Source: DAOUAE01 sp034433795 (lineage in GTDB: Bacteria > Chloroflexota > UBA6077 > FW602-bin22 > DAOUAE01). From it: a DNA stretch of 64,000 bases. This document shows positions 23,417 through 32,110 of the stretch, piece after piece (position 1 is the first letter of the stretch; the number at the start of each line of letters is the position of its first letter). Location: the NCBI GenBank assembly GCA_034433795.1, contig DAOUAE010000008.1, positions 124,001 through 188,000 on the forward strand, read 5' to 3'. The position numbers were made by a program, and so were the translations under genes. Under the pieces are notes generated by a model that was not told where the DNA came from, searched no databases, and saw nothing but the letters and a program-made list of their open reading frames with translations.

Positions 23417-26137
23417 TTAGACCGCCGCCCGCCGTCCCCGCCCGGCGATCATCTTGCGCCACTCGGCGCCGATCAGGGGCAGCAGCGCCAGGGCCCCAAC
23501 CAGCCCCCAGTCGCCCGGCCCCAGCGGGGTGGTTCGGAAGGCGGCCTGGAGAGGGGGCAGATAGATGACTGTCACACACAGCAGCCCCGAGACCACCGTG
23601 GCCGCAAGCAAGGGACGGTTGCGCAGAGCCCCGAGGCGGTGGAGTGGCTGCTGGAACGACCGGGCGGCGTGGGCCCGCAGTACTTCGGCGGCGACGAGGG
23701 TGGCGAAGGCCAGGGTCTGGGCCCGCGGGAGCGGCTCGTCGCCACCCAGGCGAAGGCCGACGGCGAAGGCGGTGAGCGTCACCGTGGCGATGAGCAGCGC
23801 CTGGCTCCCGATAAGAAGCCAGTGCCATCGGGTCAAGAGCGGCTCACCTGGCGGCCGTGGCGGCCGCTTCATCACGTCCTCCTCCGGCGGCTCCAGGCCG
23901 AGCGCCAGCGCCGGGAAACTATCGGTCAGCAGGTTCACCCAGAGGATATGGGTCGGCGGCAGCGGCAGCGGCAGCGCTATCAGGACCGCCAGCCCGACCA
24001 CGACGATCTCGGCCAGATTGGTCGAAAGAAGGTACGTCACGAACTTCCGCAGGTTGTCGTAGATCACCCGTCCCTCGGCGATAGCGGCGACGATGGTGGC
24101 GTAGTTATCGTCCAGCAGGACCATATCGGCCGCCTCTTTGGCGACATCGGTTCCGCGCAGGCCCATCGCCACCCCCACATCGGCGCGCTGCAGGGCGGGA
24201 GCGTCGTTGACGCCGTCGCCGGTCATCGCCACAACATGCCCCCGCGCCTGCAGGGCCTCGACCACCCGGACTTTATGGATGGGAGTGACGCGGGCGCAGA
24301 TATCGACCTCTGCGATAATGGCCGTCAACTGGGCCTGGTCGAGACGGTCGAGCTCGGCGCCGGTGAGGATACGACCCCCGGGCCGCAATAGACCGATCTG
24401 GCGGGCGATGGCCCGGGCGGTTCGGGGAGAGTCGCCGGTGATCATGAGCGTTCGGATACCGGCCTGCCGGGCGGTGGCCAGGGCGGGGGCGATCTCCGGG
24501 CGCGGCGGGTCGTGCAGGCCAACGAGCCCCAGAAACACCAGCCCTTGTTCCAGCGACGCGGGGGGCTGCGCGGCCAGGGCCGGCGGACCCTCACGATAGG
24601 CCGCTGCCAGCACCCGCATCCCGGCGTCGGCCAGCTGAGCGTTGGCCGTGAGCACAGTGTGACGCCAGACATCGGTTAAGGGGACCGGCCCGGCGGGGGT
24701 GAGGATCGCCTGACAGTGGCCGAGGACGACCTCCGGGGCTCCCTTCATGAAGATCAGCGTCGTCCCTGGCCCACGGTGGACGGTGGTCAGGCGCTTGCGC
24801 TCGGCGATAAAAGGCACTTCGGCGATCCGTGGATACTGGCGCTCGAGGTCCGGTCGGTGATAACCGGCCTTGGCCCCCAGGACCAGGAGAGCGCCGTCGG
24901 TCGCGTTGCCGACGATCCGGTAGGTTGGCCGTGGCCCGACCTGTCCGCTGATCTCCAGGAAGGCGTCGTTGGCCAGGACCACGCTCAGCAGCAGCCAGGG
25001 CAGCACCGGATCGGTGCGCGGATCGACCGGGCGGTCGTCGGCGCGGAAGTCGCCGACCGGCTCGGTCCCCTGGCCGCTGACGGTTGTGATCTGATGGCTG
25101 GTCCAGAGACGGACCGCCACCATCTCGCCCCGCGTCAGCGTCCCGGTTTTATCGGTGGCGATGACGGTGACCGAGCCCAGGGCCTCGACCGCCGCCAGGC
25201 GGCGGACCAGGGCCCGGCGGCGGGCCATCCGCAGCAACCCGACCGCCAGCACCACGGTCACCACCGCCGGTAGCCCCTCGGGGACGGCCGCCACCGCCAG
25301 GGTGATAGCCACCAGCGCGGCCTCGCCCAGCCCGCGCCCCTGGAGCAGGCCGGCGACAGCCAGAGCGGCGGCGATGGCCACCGTCGCCCCGGCCAGGACT
25401 CGGGCCAGACCGGTCAGCCGCCGCTCCAGGGGCGTCACCTGTTCCTCATAGCGCTGGAGCAGCTCGGCGATCTCGCCCAGAGCCGTGCTCCGGCCGGTCG
25501 CGTAGACGATCCCGCGCCCCCGACCGGCCATGACGACCGTGCCCAGAAAGACCATGTTGACCCGGTCCCCTAACGGTGCGTCTGGATCGAGGATCGTCTC
25601 GGCCCGCTTGGTGACCGGAAGCGACTCCCCGGTCAGCGGGGACTCGTCGACCTCGAGGTTCACCGCCTCGACCAGGCGCATATCGGCGGGAACCGCATCG
25701 CCGGCCTCCAGCATCACGAGGTCGCCCGGCACCAGATTCTCGGCCGCGATCTCGCGGAGCTGCCCCGCGCGGATGACCCGAGCCTTCCGGCTGACCAGAC
25801 GGCGGAGAGCCCGGACCGCCCGCTCGGCCCGCCACTCGTACGCGACCCCGATGGCCGCGTTGAGGACCACAATGGCCAGGATCACCACGGCGTCCAGGAC
25901 CTCGCCCACGATCAGGGCCAGGAGCGTCGCCGCGCCCAGTAACAGGATCAGCGGGCTGGCAAACTGCTGGAAGAGCAGCTGCCAGAACGTCGGCCCCGGT
26001 TGCTCGGGCAGGGTGTTGGGGCCGTGGCGAGCCAGTCGCCGGCGGGCCTCGTCCTCGCTGAGACCGGTTCGGAGATCGGTCTGCAGAATCTGGGCGAGGT
26101 CAGCCGGCGACAGCGCGTGGGCGGTCGGGGCCGTCAT
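23417..26137 (-). CDS. P-type cation ATPase (P2A, Ca2+/Mn2+ type)
   Basis: 906-aa membrane pump. N-terminal cation-ATPase domain (LSPADLAQIL ... LPEQPGPTFWQLLFQQFASPL), actuator loop with TGES, M4 motif PEGLPAVVT (metal site), phosphorylation motif DKTGTLTRG (near residue 325), nucleotide-binding KGAPE, hinge TGDGVNDAPAL, then the C-terminal helices. PEGLP with a long C-terminal domain puts it with SERCA-like Ca2+/Mn2+ pumps (PMR1/PacL). Start ATG 26137; GTG 26143 is two codons earlier, and neither has a clear SD. It starts 24 nt after the PepSY-like stop, the third gene of an operon with SHOCT and PepSY-like proteins. Confidence 0.92.
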   Translation of the reverse strand: MTAPTAHALSPADLAQILQTDLRTGLSEDEARRRLARHGPNTLPEQPGPTFWQLLFQQFASPLILLLGAATLLALIVGEVLDAVVILAIVVLNAAIGVAYEWRAERAVRALRRLVSRKARVIRAGQLREIAAENLVPGDLVMLEAGDAVPADMRLVEAVNLEVDESPLTGESLPVTKRAETILDPDAPLGDRVNMVFLGTVVMAGRGRGIVYATGRSTALGEIAELLQRYEEQVTPLERRLTGLARVLAGATVAIAAALAVAGLLQGRGLGEAALVAITLAVAAVPEGLPAVVTVVLAVGLLRMARRRALVRRLAAVEALGSVTVIATDKTGTLTRGEMVAVRLWTSHQITTVSGQGTEPVGDFRADDRPVDPRTDPVLPWLLLSVVLANDAFLEISGQVGPRPTYRIVGNATDGALLVLGAKAGYHRPDLERQYPRIAEVPFIAERKRLTTVHRGPGTTLIFMKGAPEVVLGHCQAILTPAGPVPLTDVWRHTVLTANAQLADAGMRVLAAAYREGPPALAAQPPASLEQGLVFLGLVGLHDPPRPEIAPALATARQAGIRTLMITGDSPRTARAIARQIGLLRPGGRILTGAELDRLDQAQLTAIIAEVDICARVTPIHKVRVVEALQARGHVVAMTGDGVNDAPALQRADVGVAMGLRGTDVAKEAADMVLLDDNYATIVAAIAEGRVIYDNLRKFVTYLLSTNLAEIVVVGLAVLIALPLPLPPTHILWVNLLTDSFPALALGLEPPEEDVMKRPPRPPGEPLLTRWHWLLIGSQALLIATVTLTAFAVGLRLGGDEPLPRAQTLAFATLVAAEVLRAHAARSFQQPLHRLGALRNRPLLAATVVSGLLCVTVIYLPPLQAAFRTTPLGPGDWGLVGALALLPLIGAEWRKMIAGRGRRAAV

Positions 26138-26161
26138 CGGCACCGGCGGACGGGCCAGAGG

Positions 26162-26857
26162 CTAACGGGTCCCCGGGCCCGTCAGCGGGAACTCTCGCTT
26201 CTGGATGAACGGCCCGTGCCAGGCGTGGTACCAGACCTCGCCGGTGAAACCGTTAACCGAGAGCATGCCGTCTGTCTCCTGGCCGCGGAGGGTGTGAAAG
26301 GTGTAGTAGCCGTAGAAGCGGACTGGCGGCTCCAGGTCCCGGCGGAGGCCGTGGCTGTCGAGATACTGCGCGGCCAGCGCCCGGGCCTGATCGGGCCCGA
26401 TCGGCATCTCCGCTCCCGGGTCGGTGGGACCGGCCCACCCGCCGGCGGGGCCGTACCGGGTGTTCCAGACAACCGTCGGGCCGAACTCCGGGAGGACCAG
26501 GCCGGTGGACTTGTCCACCAGGAGTTCGAAGGCCCCCCGGCCGGTGTCGCGCTCGACCACGACGGCGTAGTAGTTGTTCAGGAACTCCATGACCTCGGCC
26601 ACCGCCAGGTTCGGGAGGCCAGTGGCGGTGACATACGACTGAACCGCCTGGGCGGCGGCCTCGATCCCGATAGGGCGGGCGGTCGCCACGCTGGGGCCGC
26701 CCATCATTGTGGTCATCAGCGGGTGGGTCCAGGCCCCCGGCCAGCCCGCGCCGGTCGCCGGCAGAGGCCCCGGGGCCAGCGTCTCGGTCAGAACCAGCCC
26801 GAGAAGCCCGACGCCCAGCGCGGCCAGGCCCAGGAGGAGCCTTCGCCTGCCGCCCAT
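26162..26857 (-). CDS. exported PepSY-like protein
   Basis: 231-aa protein with a signal/anchor at residues 4-30, then two PepSY-like alpha/beta repeats. The first is around IGIEAAAQAVQSYV ... ELLVDKSTGLVLPEFGP, the second around IGPDQARALAAQYL ... DGMLSVNGFTGEVWYHAWHG. Proteins of this kind are extracytoplasmic and sometimes bind metal or inhibit proteases. The TMMGG and several His/Met residues near the N-terminus could bind metal. ATG 26857 lies 3 nt after the SHOCT stop and uses AAGGGG inside that gene. The operon with a cation pump suggests a metal-related role, unproved. Confidence 0.6.
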   Translation of the reverse strand: MGGRRRLLLGLAALGVGLLGLVLTETLAPGPLPATGAGWPGAWTHPLMTTMMGGPSVATARPIGIEAAAQAVQSYVTATGLPNLAVAEVMEFLNNYYAVVVERDTGRGAFELLVDKSTGLVLPEFGPTVVWNTRYGPAGGWAGPTDPGAEMPIGPDQARALAAQYLDSHGLRRDLEPPVRFYGYYTFHTLRGQETDGMLSVNGFTGEVWYHAWHGPFIQKREFPLTGPGTR

Positions 26858-26860
26858 CGC

Positions 26861-27130
26861 TTACCCCTTCGGGCCTTCGAGATCGCGCCGCATCTGTTCG
26901 TACTGCTCGCGGGTGATCTCGCCCCGCGCGTAGCGCTCCTGCAGAATCTCCAGCGCCCGCGAGCGCCCGGCTGCCGCCTCACCCGGCCGGATCTGCCGGA
27001 CGAACCAGAGGACCACAAGCACCAGCCCGGCCAGGACGAGCAGCCAGAAAACGAGCATGACGATCCCCCAGATCGGGGACCACCAGCCCCAGCCGCCGCC
27101 CAGCCCCACATCCACGGACACATCGGGCAC
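26861..27130 (-). CDS. SHOCT-domain membrane protein
   Basis: 89 aa: a Gly/Trp-rich N-terminus, one helix (~residues 20-45) and a C-terminal SHOCT domain (ALEILQERYARGEITREQYEQM in two parts, residues ~58-84). The start is GTG 27130, 7 nt after GGAGGGG. An ATG at 27132 begins another frame that yields a Cys/Trp-rich run and no domain, so it is rejected. SHOCT domains are short oligomerisation modules. First gene of the SHOCT/PepSY/P-type ATPase operon. Confidence 0.8.
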   Translation of the reverse strand: MPDVSVDVGLGGGWGWWSPIWGIVMLVFWLLVLAGLVLVVLWFVRQIRPGEAAAGRSRALEILQERYARGEITREQYEQMRRDLEGPKG

Positions 27131-27178
27131 ATCGCTTCCCCTCCTTGTTCCCTCGTTCTTGGTGACCAGCGCCTTGTC

Positions 27179-28183
27179 TCACGGGACAACGTTCTGCGGC
27201 CGACCGGCCAGAAACGCCCGGATGTTCTCAACGGTTGTCTGGACCAGGCGGTCGAGCGCCTCCCGGCTGTAAAACGCCATGTGCGGCGTGATGACGACGT
27301 TCTCGTAGTGGGTGAGCAGGTGGCCGCAGAAGACGGCCCGCAACCGCTCGGTCTGGAGCGGCTCGGCCAGCAGCCGCTGCTCCTCGGCCAGCCACTCCTC
27401 GCCTTCGAGGACGTCGAGCCCGGCCCCGGCCACGATCCCCTCGCTGAGAGCCCAGAGGAGGGCTTCGGTCTCGACCACCGCCCCTCGGGCGGTGTTGAGC
27501 AGCACCACGCCCCGCTTCATCCGGGCGAAGGCCGCCCGGTTGATAAGATGATGGGTCTGCGGGGTGTAGGGGACGTGCAGACTGATAACGTCGGACCGGC
27601 TCAGGAGGTCGTCCAGCGCAACGTAGCTGAAGCCCAGAGCCGCCGCCAGATCGGGGCGCGGGACAACGTCGTAGGCCAGGACCGTCATGCCGAACCCGCG
27701 AGCCAGCCGGACGACATGCTGGCCGATGCGGCCGGTGCCGATGACCCCCAGCATCTTCCCGGCCAGATCGAAACCGAGCAGCCCCTCCAGCGAGAAGTCG
27801 CAGGCACGAGTGCGCTCGGCCGCCAGGTGGACCTTGCGACTGAGGGTCAGCAGCAGAGCGAAGGTGTGCTCGGCCACCGAGACGGTAGCGTAGTCGGGCG
27901 CGTTGCAGACCGTGATGCCCCGAGCCCGGCAGGCGGCCAGGTCGATGTGGTCGTAACCGGTCGAGCGGGTGACGAGACAGCGCACCGCCGGCAGCCGCCG
28001 GAGAAGATCGGCGGTCACACGCGAGCGAACGAAGACGGAGATGACGGTCGCCCCCACCGCCTGATCGGCTGTCTGCTCGGTCAGCGGCTCGGCCAGGAGC
28101 CGGACGTCCAGCCCGGCCAGCCCCTGTGTCAGAGGGATCCGCTCCCAGTCCTTGACCTCGAACACCGCGACAACGGTTGTCAT
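27179..28183 (-). CDS. D-2-hydroxyacid dehydrogenase (D-lactate dehydrogenase-like)
   Basis: 334-aa NAD-dependent dehydrogenase of the D-isomer-specific family. Substrate-domain motif TRSTGYDHIDLAACRARGI, NAD-binding motif GVIGTGRIGQHV (near 150), catalytic Arg in NTARGAVVE, Glu in DVLEGEE, and His in ITPHMAF. The pattern is that of LdhA-type D-lactate dehydrogenases, acting on pyruvate/D-lactate or a similar acid. ATG 28183 follows GGAGAG; earlier in-frame codons encode Ala/Arg-rich non-homologous sequence. It stands between the SHOCT operon and doxX on the same strand. Confidence 0.88.
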   Translation of the reverse strand: MTTVVAVFEVKDWERIPLTQGLAGLDVRLLAEPLTEQTADQAVGATVISVFVRSRVTADLLRRLPAVRCLVTRSTGYDHIDLAACRARGITVCNAPDYATVSVAEHTFALLLTLSRKVHLAAERTRACDFSLEGLLGFDLAGKMLGVIGTGRIGQHVVRLARGFGMTVLAYDVVPRPDLAAALGFSYVALDDLLSRSDVISLHVPYTPQTHHLINRAAFARMKRGVVLLNTARGAVVETEALLWALSEGIVAGAGLDVLEGEEWLAEEQRLLAEPLQTERLRAVFCGHLLTHYENVVITPHMAFYSREALDRLVQTTVENIRAFLAGRPQNVVP

Positions 28184-28268
28184 CTCTTCTCTCCGTGGCG
28201 CCGGGGCCGCTCGCCTTGTCGCCAGCAAGTTCCAGACCAGTCTCCGGGTCCGCCGCCCCAGAGCCCTG

Positions 28269-28290
28269 GGACCGGGTGAGACCGGTCCCG
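28269..28290 (-). terminator. hairpin downstream of doxX
   Basis: Perfect 8-bp stem GGGACCGG/CCGGTCCC with a 6-nt loop, 20 nt after the doxX stop on the minus strand. There is no T-tract, so it may be only a processing or pausing hairpin. Confidence 0.35.
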
Positions 28291-28310
28291 GGGGTGGGAG
28301 GTGGGGTCGG

Positions 28311-28907
28311 CTAGGCGGTCGAAGCCCGGGCCGGACCGAACGGCGGACGGTAGCCGAAGATGGCGCCGGGCTGCCAGGGTGTGCCCAGAAGCGGCAGGAG
28401 CCAGCGGTCCAGGCCCCACCAGCCGGCCGTCTTCCAGGCGAGCATAAGGAGGATGGCCAGGGTGAAGAGGACCGGGTTGGTCGAGACGACGCCGGCCAGC
28501 ATGAAGTTCATGTTCATAAAGGCGCCGAAGAAGGCGGCGATGCCCACAAACGCTCCCAGGATGAGGGCCACGCCGACCAGGAACTCGCCGATGGCGATGA
28601 GTTTGGCCATCCAGGTCCAGTGCCCGCCCTGCAGCAGGAAGAGCAGGAAGTCGCGGTACCAGTCGTAGGTGATGGGCGGGCGGCCACCCGGCGGGACCTG
28701 GACCTGGCGCTGCCAGAACTCCTTGACGGCCTCGCCGGTCACCATCCACCTCGGGTCGCCCAGCTTGTGCAGGCTGGCGTCGAGCCAGGCGTAGCCAAGG
28801 TACAGGCGCACCGGCAGCCAGACCCAGGCGTAGCGGGGATCGCTGAACAGCGCCCGGGCGATCGGCGGGTCCTGAAAAACCACCGGCTCGTGGCGTTGCG
28901 CTCCCAT
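28311..28907 (-). CDS. doxX: DoxX-family membrane protein
   Basis: 198-aa membrane protein with four helices of the DoxX/thiosulfate:quinone oxidoreductase small-subunit-like family. Typical features are WLPVRLYLGYAWLDASLHKL near the N-terminus and IAIGEFLVGVALILGAFVGI in the third helix. A long soluble loop lies between helices 1 and 2. No DoxA partner is visible. The ATG follows GGGAGG. Its promoter carries the CTACCC-N4 site shared with the oxidase, nirK, NnrS and heme operons, which suggests a respiratory or redox role at the quinone level. Confidence 0.85.
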   Translation of the reverse strand: MGAQRHEPVVFQDPPIARALFSDPRYAWVWLPVRLYLGYAWLDASLHKLGDPRWMVTGEAVKEFWQRQVQVPPGGRPPITYDWYRDFLLFLLQGGHWTWMAKLIAIGEFLVGVALILGAFVGIAAFFGAFMNMNFMLAGVVSTNPVLFTLAILLMLAWKTAGWWGLDRWLLPLLGTPWQPGAIFGYRPPFGPARASTA

Positions 28908-28968
28908 CGCAACCTCCCTCTCGCCGAGCGGGAACCTTTCAGGGTCCCGCTCTGTTGTTTCCAGTTTC

Positions 28969-29013
28969 AGTGTAGCCGGGGCGAGCGGCGTGTGGGCCTA
29001 CACGGAAGGGTAG
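28969..29013 (-). promoter_or_regulatory. doxX promoter with CTACCC-N4-GTGTAG site
   Basis: Minus strand: CTACCC-TTCC-GTGTAG at 29013-28998 (centre 29005.5), with TACACT at 28974-28969 beginning 31.5 bp further on. The predicted start is near 28962, with a ~55-nt leader. No TTGACA-like -35. Confidence 0.6.
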
Positions 29014-29160
29014 TTTTCCGGGGCGAGGGTCCTCCCCGGAGGCACGGGAGAGGAAGCGGCCCGATGGCACAGAACCTGCAAAAACTCCCCGCCTGTCCCG
29101 GTGGCCGGCGGTGGAGGCAGGCGCAGGAGTACTCGTCCGGCCAGAGGCGGGGACGGGCCG

Positions 29161-30459
29161 ATGAGTTTTCTGGTCACCGCCGCCATCGTCTTCTCGGTGC
29201 TGGTGACGATTCAGGCGGCGTTCACGGTGTATCTGATGGTCTACACCTGGGACCAACCGGAGGTCTTCGAACGGGCGCGGGCGCCGGAGCGCTTCCGGCC
29301 CCCGACGCTCAGTTTCACCGTGCTCCTCCCGGCCCGGCACGAGGAGGGGGTGATTCACGAGACGATCCGGCGGGCGGTCCACCTGAACTACCCGCCCGCG
29401 CTGGTCGAGGTGGTGGTGATCTGCGAGGCCGGCGACCGCGGGACCATCGCCGAGGCCGAGGCCACCATCGCCGACCTGGCGGCCTCGGGCCACCGCCACG
29501 TCCGTCTGCTGGTCTTCGATGATGGCCCCATCAACAAGCCCCACGGCCTCAACAAAGGGCTGGCCGCCACGCGCAACGAGGTCGTCACCATCTTCGACGC
29601 CGAGGACGACATCCACCCCGATATTCTGAACGTCGTCAACACGATCATGGTCGAGGAGAACGTCGCCGTCGTCCAGTGCGGGGTCCAGCTGATGGACTAC
29701 CACTCGCGGTGGTACTCGGCCCTCAATGTTCTGGAGTACTTCTTCTGGTTCAAGTCACGCCTGCACTTTCACGCCCGCGCCGGCATGATCCCGCTGGGCG
29801 GCAACACCGTCTTCTTCCGCCGCAGTCTGCTGGAGCGGCTGGGCGGCTGGGACGAGCACAACCTGACCGAGGACGCCGACATCGGCCTCCGGATCAGCGT
29901 CCTGGGCGAGCCGGTGCGGGTGATGTACGATGACCGCTACGTGACCCGCGAGGAGACACCGCCCACACTGGGGCATTTCATCCACCAGCGGACCCGCTGG
30001 TGCCAGGGGTTTCTGCAGACGCTCAAGAAGGGGGACTGGCGACGCCTGCCGACCTGGCGCCAGCGGCTCCTGGCCCTCTACACCCTGGGCTTCCCCTCGT
30101 TCCAATCGCTGCTCGCCCTCTACATCCCGGTCTCGGTCTACATGATGGTGGCCGTCAAGGTGCCGGAGGTCTGGGCCATGGTCCTGCTGATCCCCTTCTA
30201 CTTCCTCCTGACCCATTACGTCCTGAGCGTCATCGGGCTCTTCGAGTTCGCCCACGCCCACGGGCTGCGGCCGCGCTGGTGGACACCGCTGCAGATGGCT
30301 CTGGCCTACATCCCCTACCAGTGGGTTCTGGCCTACGCCGCCCTGCGGGCCTTCGTCCGCGAGCTGCGGGGTGTCTCGAACTGGGAGAAGACCAAGCACA
30401 CCGGTGCTCATCGGGCCAGCCGCGATGCCGCCTGCGTCGGCCCCCAGGGCCCGTCCTGA
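29161..30459 (+). CDS. family 2 glycosyltransferase, cellulose-synthase-like
   Basis: 432-aa processive-type GT2. One N-terminal helix (residues ~3-25), then a GT-A domain with VLLPARHEEGVI, the metal-binding FDAEDD (near 145), the acceptor-site TEDADIG (near 240) and QRTRW (near 282). Three or four C-terminal helices follow. Such proteins polymerise or export a beta-linked glycan, or glycosylate a lipid. ATG 29161 starts just before the first helix; the SD is weak. It is first in a run with a GT39 protein and surface proteins. No c-di-GMP-binding PilZ domain is seen. Confidence 0.85.
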   Translation: MSFLVTAAIVFSVLVTIQAAFTVYLMVYTWDQPEVFERARAPERFRPPTLSFTVLLPARHEEGVIHETIRRAVHLNYPPALVEVVVICEAGDRGTIAEAEATIADLAASGHRHVRLLVFDDGPINKPHGLNKGLAATRNEVVTIFDAEDDIHPDILNVVNTIMVEENVAVVQCGVQLMDYHSRWYSALNVLEYFFWFKSRLHFHARAGMIPLGGNTVFFRRSLLERLGGWDEHNLTEDADIGLRISVLGEPVRVMYDDRYVTREETPPTLGHFIHQRTRWCQGFLQTLKKGDWRRLPTWRQRLLALYTLGFPSFQSLLALYIPVSVYMMVAVKVPEVWAMVLLIPFYFLLTHYVLSVIGLFEFAHAHGLRPRWWTPLQMALAYIPYQWVLAYAALRAFVRELRGVSNWEKTKHTGAHRASRDAACVGPQGPS

Positions 30460-30469
30460 GAGGTGAGCG

Positions 30470-32095
30470 ATGCTCTCCGCCCGGACCGTTGCGCTGCGCC
30501 TGCGCCCGCTGCCCCTGGCCGCTGTGCTCGCCCGCCTGGGCGAACGGTGGCTGCTGGCGGCGGTCCTGGTCGTGGGGCTGCTGGCCCACGGGGTGACCAT
30601 GTTCCGTTACCCGCTCTACCTGGGCGACGAGGGAATCTATCTGCAGCAGGCCTGGGCCGTTCTCCGGCTGGGCCGGCTCTCGCCCTACACCTACTGGTAC
30701 GACCACGCCCCGGCCGGCTGGTTGCTCCTGGCCTGGTGGGTCTTCCTGCTGCCGGGGCAGTTTCTGACGTTCGGCATGGCCCTCAACAGCGGGCGGGTCC
30801 TGATGCTCCTGCTCCACGGTCTCTCGACCGCTCTGCTCTGGCAGGTCGCCCGCCGGCTTTCGGCGACCCTTCTCTGTCCGCTGGTCACGGGCCTCCTCTT
30901 CTCGCTCTCGCCGCTGGCTCTCTACTACCACCGGATGGTCCTCCTGGACAACATTATGGTCTTCTGGCTGCTGCTCAGTCTCTATCTCCTGCTGTGGGAC
31001 GACAACCGGATCCTGACGCTTGTCTGGAGCGGGCTGGCCTTCGGCCTGGCGGTTCTGACCAAAGAGAACGCCGTCTTCTTCCTGCCGGTCTGTCTGTATC
31101 TGCTTCACCGCCAGGTCCGCTCGACCTACCGCTGGCGGTTCGCCCTGGGGGGCTGGCTCTTCGCGGTGGTGATGCTGGTCTCGCTCTATCCTCTCTACGC
31201 CTTCCTGAAGACCGAGTTGTGGCCGGCGAACCTCCAGGTGCTCTGGAACGTCCAGGCCGGGCCGGGCGAGCGGGTCTCGCTCATCCACACGGTGCTCTGG
31301 CAGCTGCAGCGCCGGGGCGGCGGCATTCTCGACCCCCACAGCGAGTTCTGGTACTTCTTCTGGACCCGCTGGTGGTACCGTGATCCGCTCATCCTGGTCG
31401 TGGGCGCGCTCAGCGCCGGCGTCAACCTGGTCCAGGGCTGGCGGGGCGGGCCGGCGGCGCGGGGCCGGCTGGTGGCGGCGCTTCTGGCCCTGGCCTTCGG
31501 CTTCTATCTCACGCGGGGCAGCGTGATGCTGGAGTTCTATATCACCCCCCTTCTGCCTTTCCTGGCCCTGAACGGTGGGCTGCTGGCCGAGGAGCTTCTC
31601 GGCCTGCTCTCCCCGGCCCTCCAGACGCCGGTCGGGGTGGCCGGGCTGACCTTCCTGGTGGTTCTCTCCTTTCTGAACGCTCACGACGCCTACTTCCTCG
31701 ATCTGACCCGGCTCCAGGCCCAGCAACTGCAGTGGATCCGCCGGAACATCCCGCCCTCTGCCCGTCTGATCATCGACGACGACCTGTGGGTGGACCTGCA
31801 CGAGCCGAGCGGGCGCTGGCCGATCTTCCCCGGCGCCCATTCGCACTGGAAGGCGGCCAACGACCCGGAGGTGGCCAGCCGTTTCTTCCAGAACGACTGG
31901 CGCACCGTGGACTACATCGTGCTCTCCGACGACCTCACCCCCTATCTGCGTCAGGAGGGCGAGGACCGGATTCCCTGGCAGGCCTGTCGGAACGCTCGGG
32001 AGGTGGCCCGCTTCGCCTTCGGCGATGTCGAACTGCTCATCGGCCAGGTGGTCAAAGACGGCTCGCTGGCCGGCCGTGGGCTCTGCCAGCCGTAG
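30470..32095 (+). CDS. GT39/ArnT-like polyprenyl-phosphate glycosyltransferase
   Basis: 541-aa integral membrane transferase of the PMT/ArnT superfamily, with about 11 helices. The first periplasmic loop has the catalytic Asp-Glu (YLGDEGIYLQQAW, near residue 50), followed by WYDHAPAGW. A soluble C-terminal part of ~110 residues (from LQWIRRNIPPSARLIIDDDL) is present. It moves a sugar from a polyprenyl-phosphate donor to protein or lipid on the outer face of the membrane. It begins 10 nt after the GT2 gene, so it is probably in one operon. Confidence 0.85.
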   Translation: MLSARTVALRLRPLPLAAVLARLGERWLLAAVLVVGLLAHGVTMFRYPLYLGDEGIYLQQAWAVLRLGRLSPYTYWYDHAPAGWLLLAWWVFLLPGQFLTFGMALNSGRVLMLLLHGLSTALLWQVARRLSATLLCPLVTGLLFSLSPLALYYHRMVLLDNIMVFWLLLSLYLLLWDDNRILTLVWSGLAFGLAVLTKENAVFFLPVCLYLLHRQVRSTYRWRFALGGWLFAVVMLVSLYPLYAFLKTELWPANLQVLWNVQAGPGERVSLIHTVLWQLQRRGGGILDPHSEFWYFFWTRWWYRDPLILVVGALSAGVNLVQGWRGGPAARGRLVAALLALAFGFYLTRGSVMLEFYITPLLPFLALNGGLLAEELLGLLSPALQTPVGVAGLTFLVVLSFLNAHDAYFLDLTRLQAQQLQWIRRNIPPSARLIIDDDLWVDLHEPSGRWPIFPGAHSHWKAANDPEVASRFFQNDWRTVDYIVLSDDLTPYLRQEGEDRIPWQACRNAREVARFAFGDVELLIGQVVKDGSLAGRGLCQP

Positions 32096-32110
32096 AGGAG
32101 GTGATCGTCG

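Noticed and set aside
29014..29160. Possible c-di-GMP riboswitch before the GT2 gene (a GGCACAGAACCTGCAAAAA stretch)
   Set aside because: The conserved GEMM core and second stem with tetraloop receptor are not present; only local similarity.
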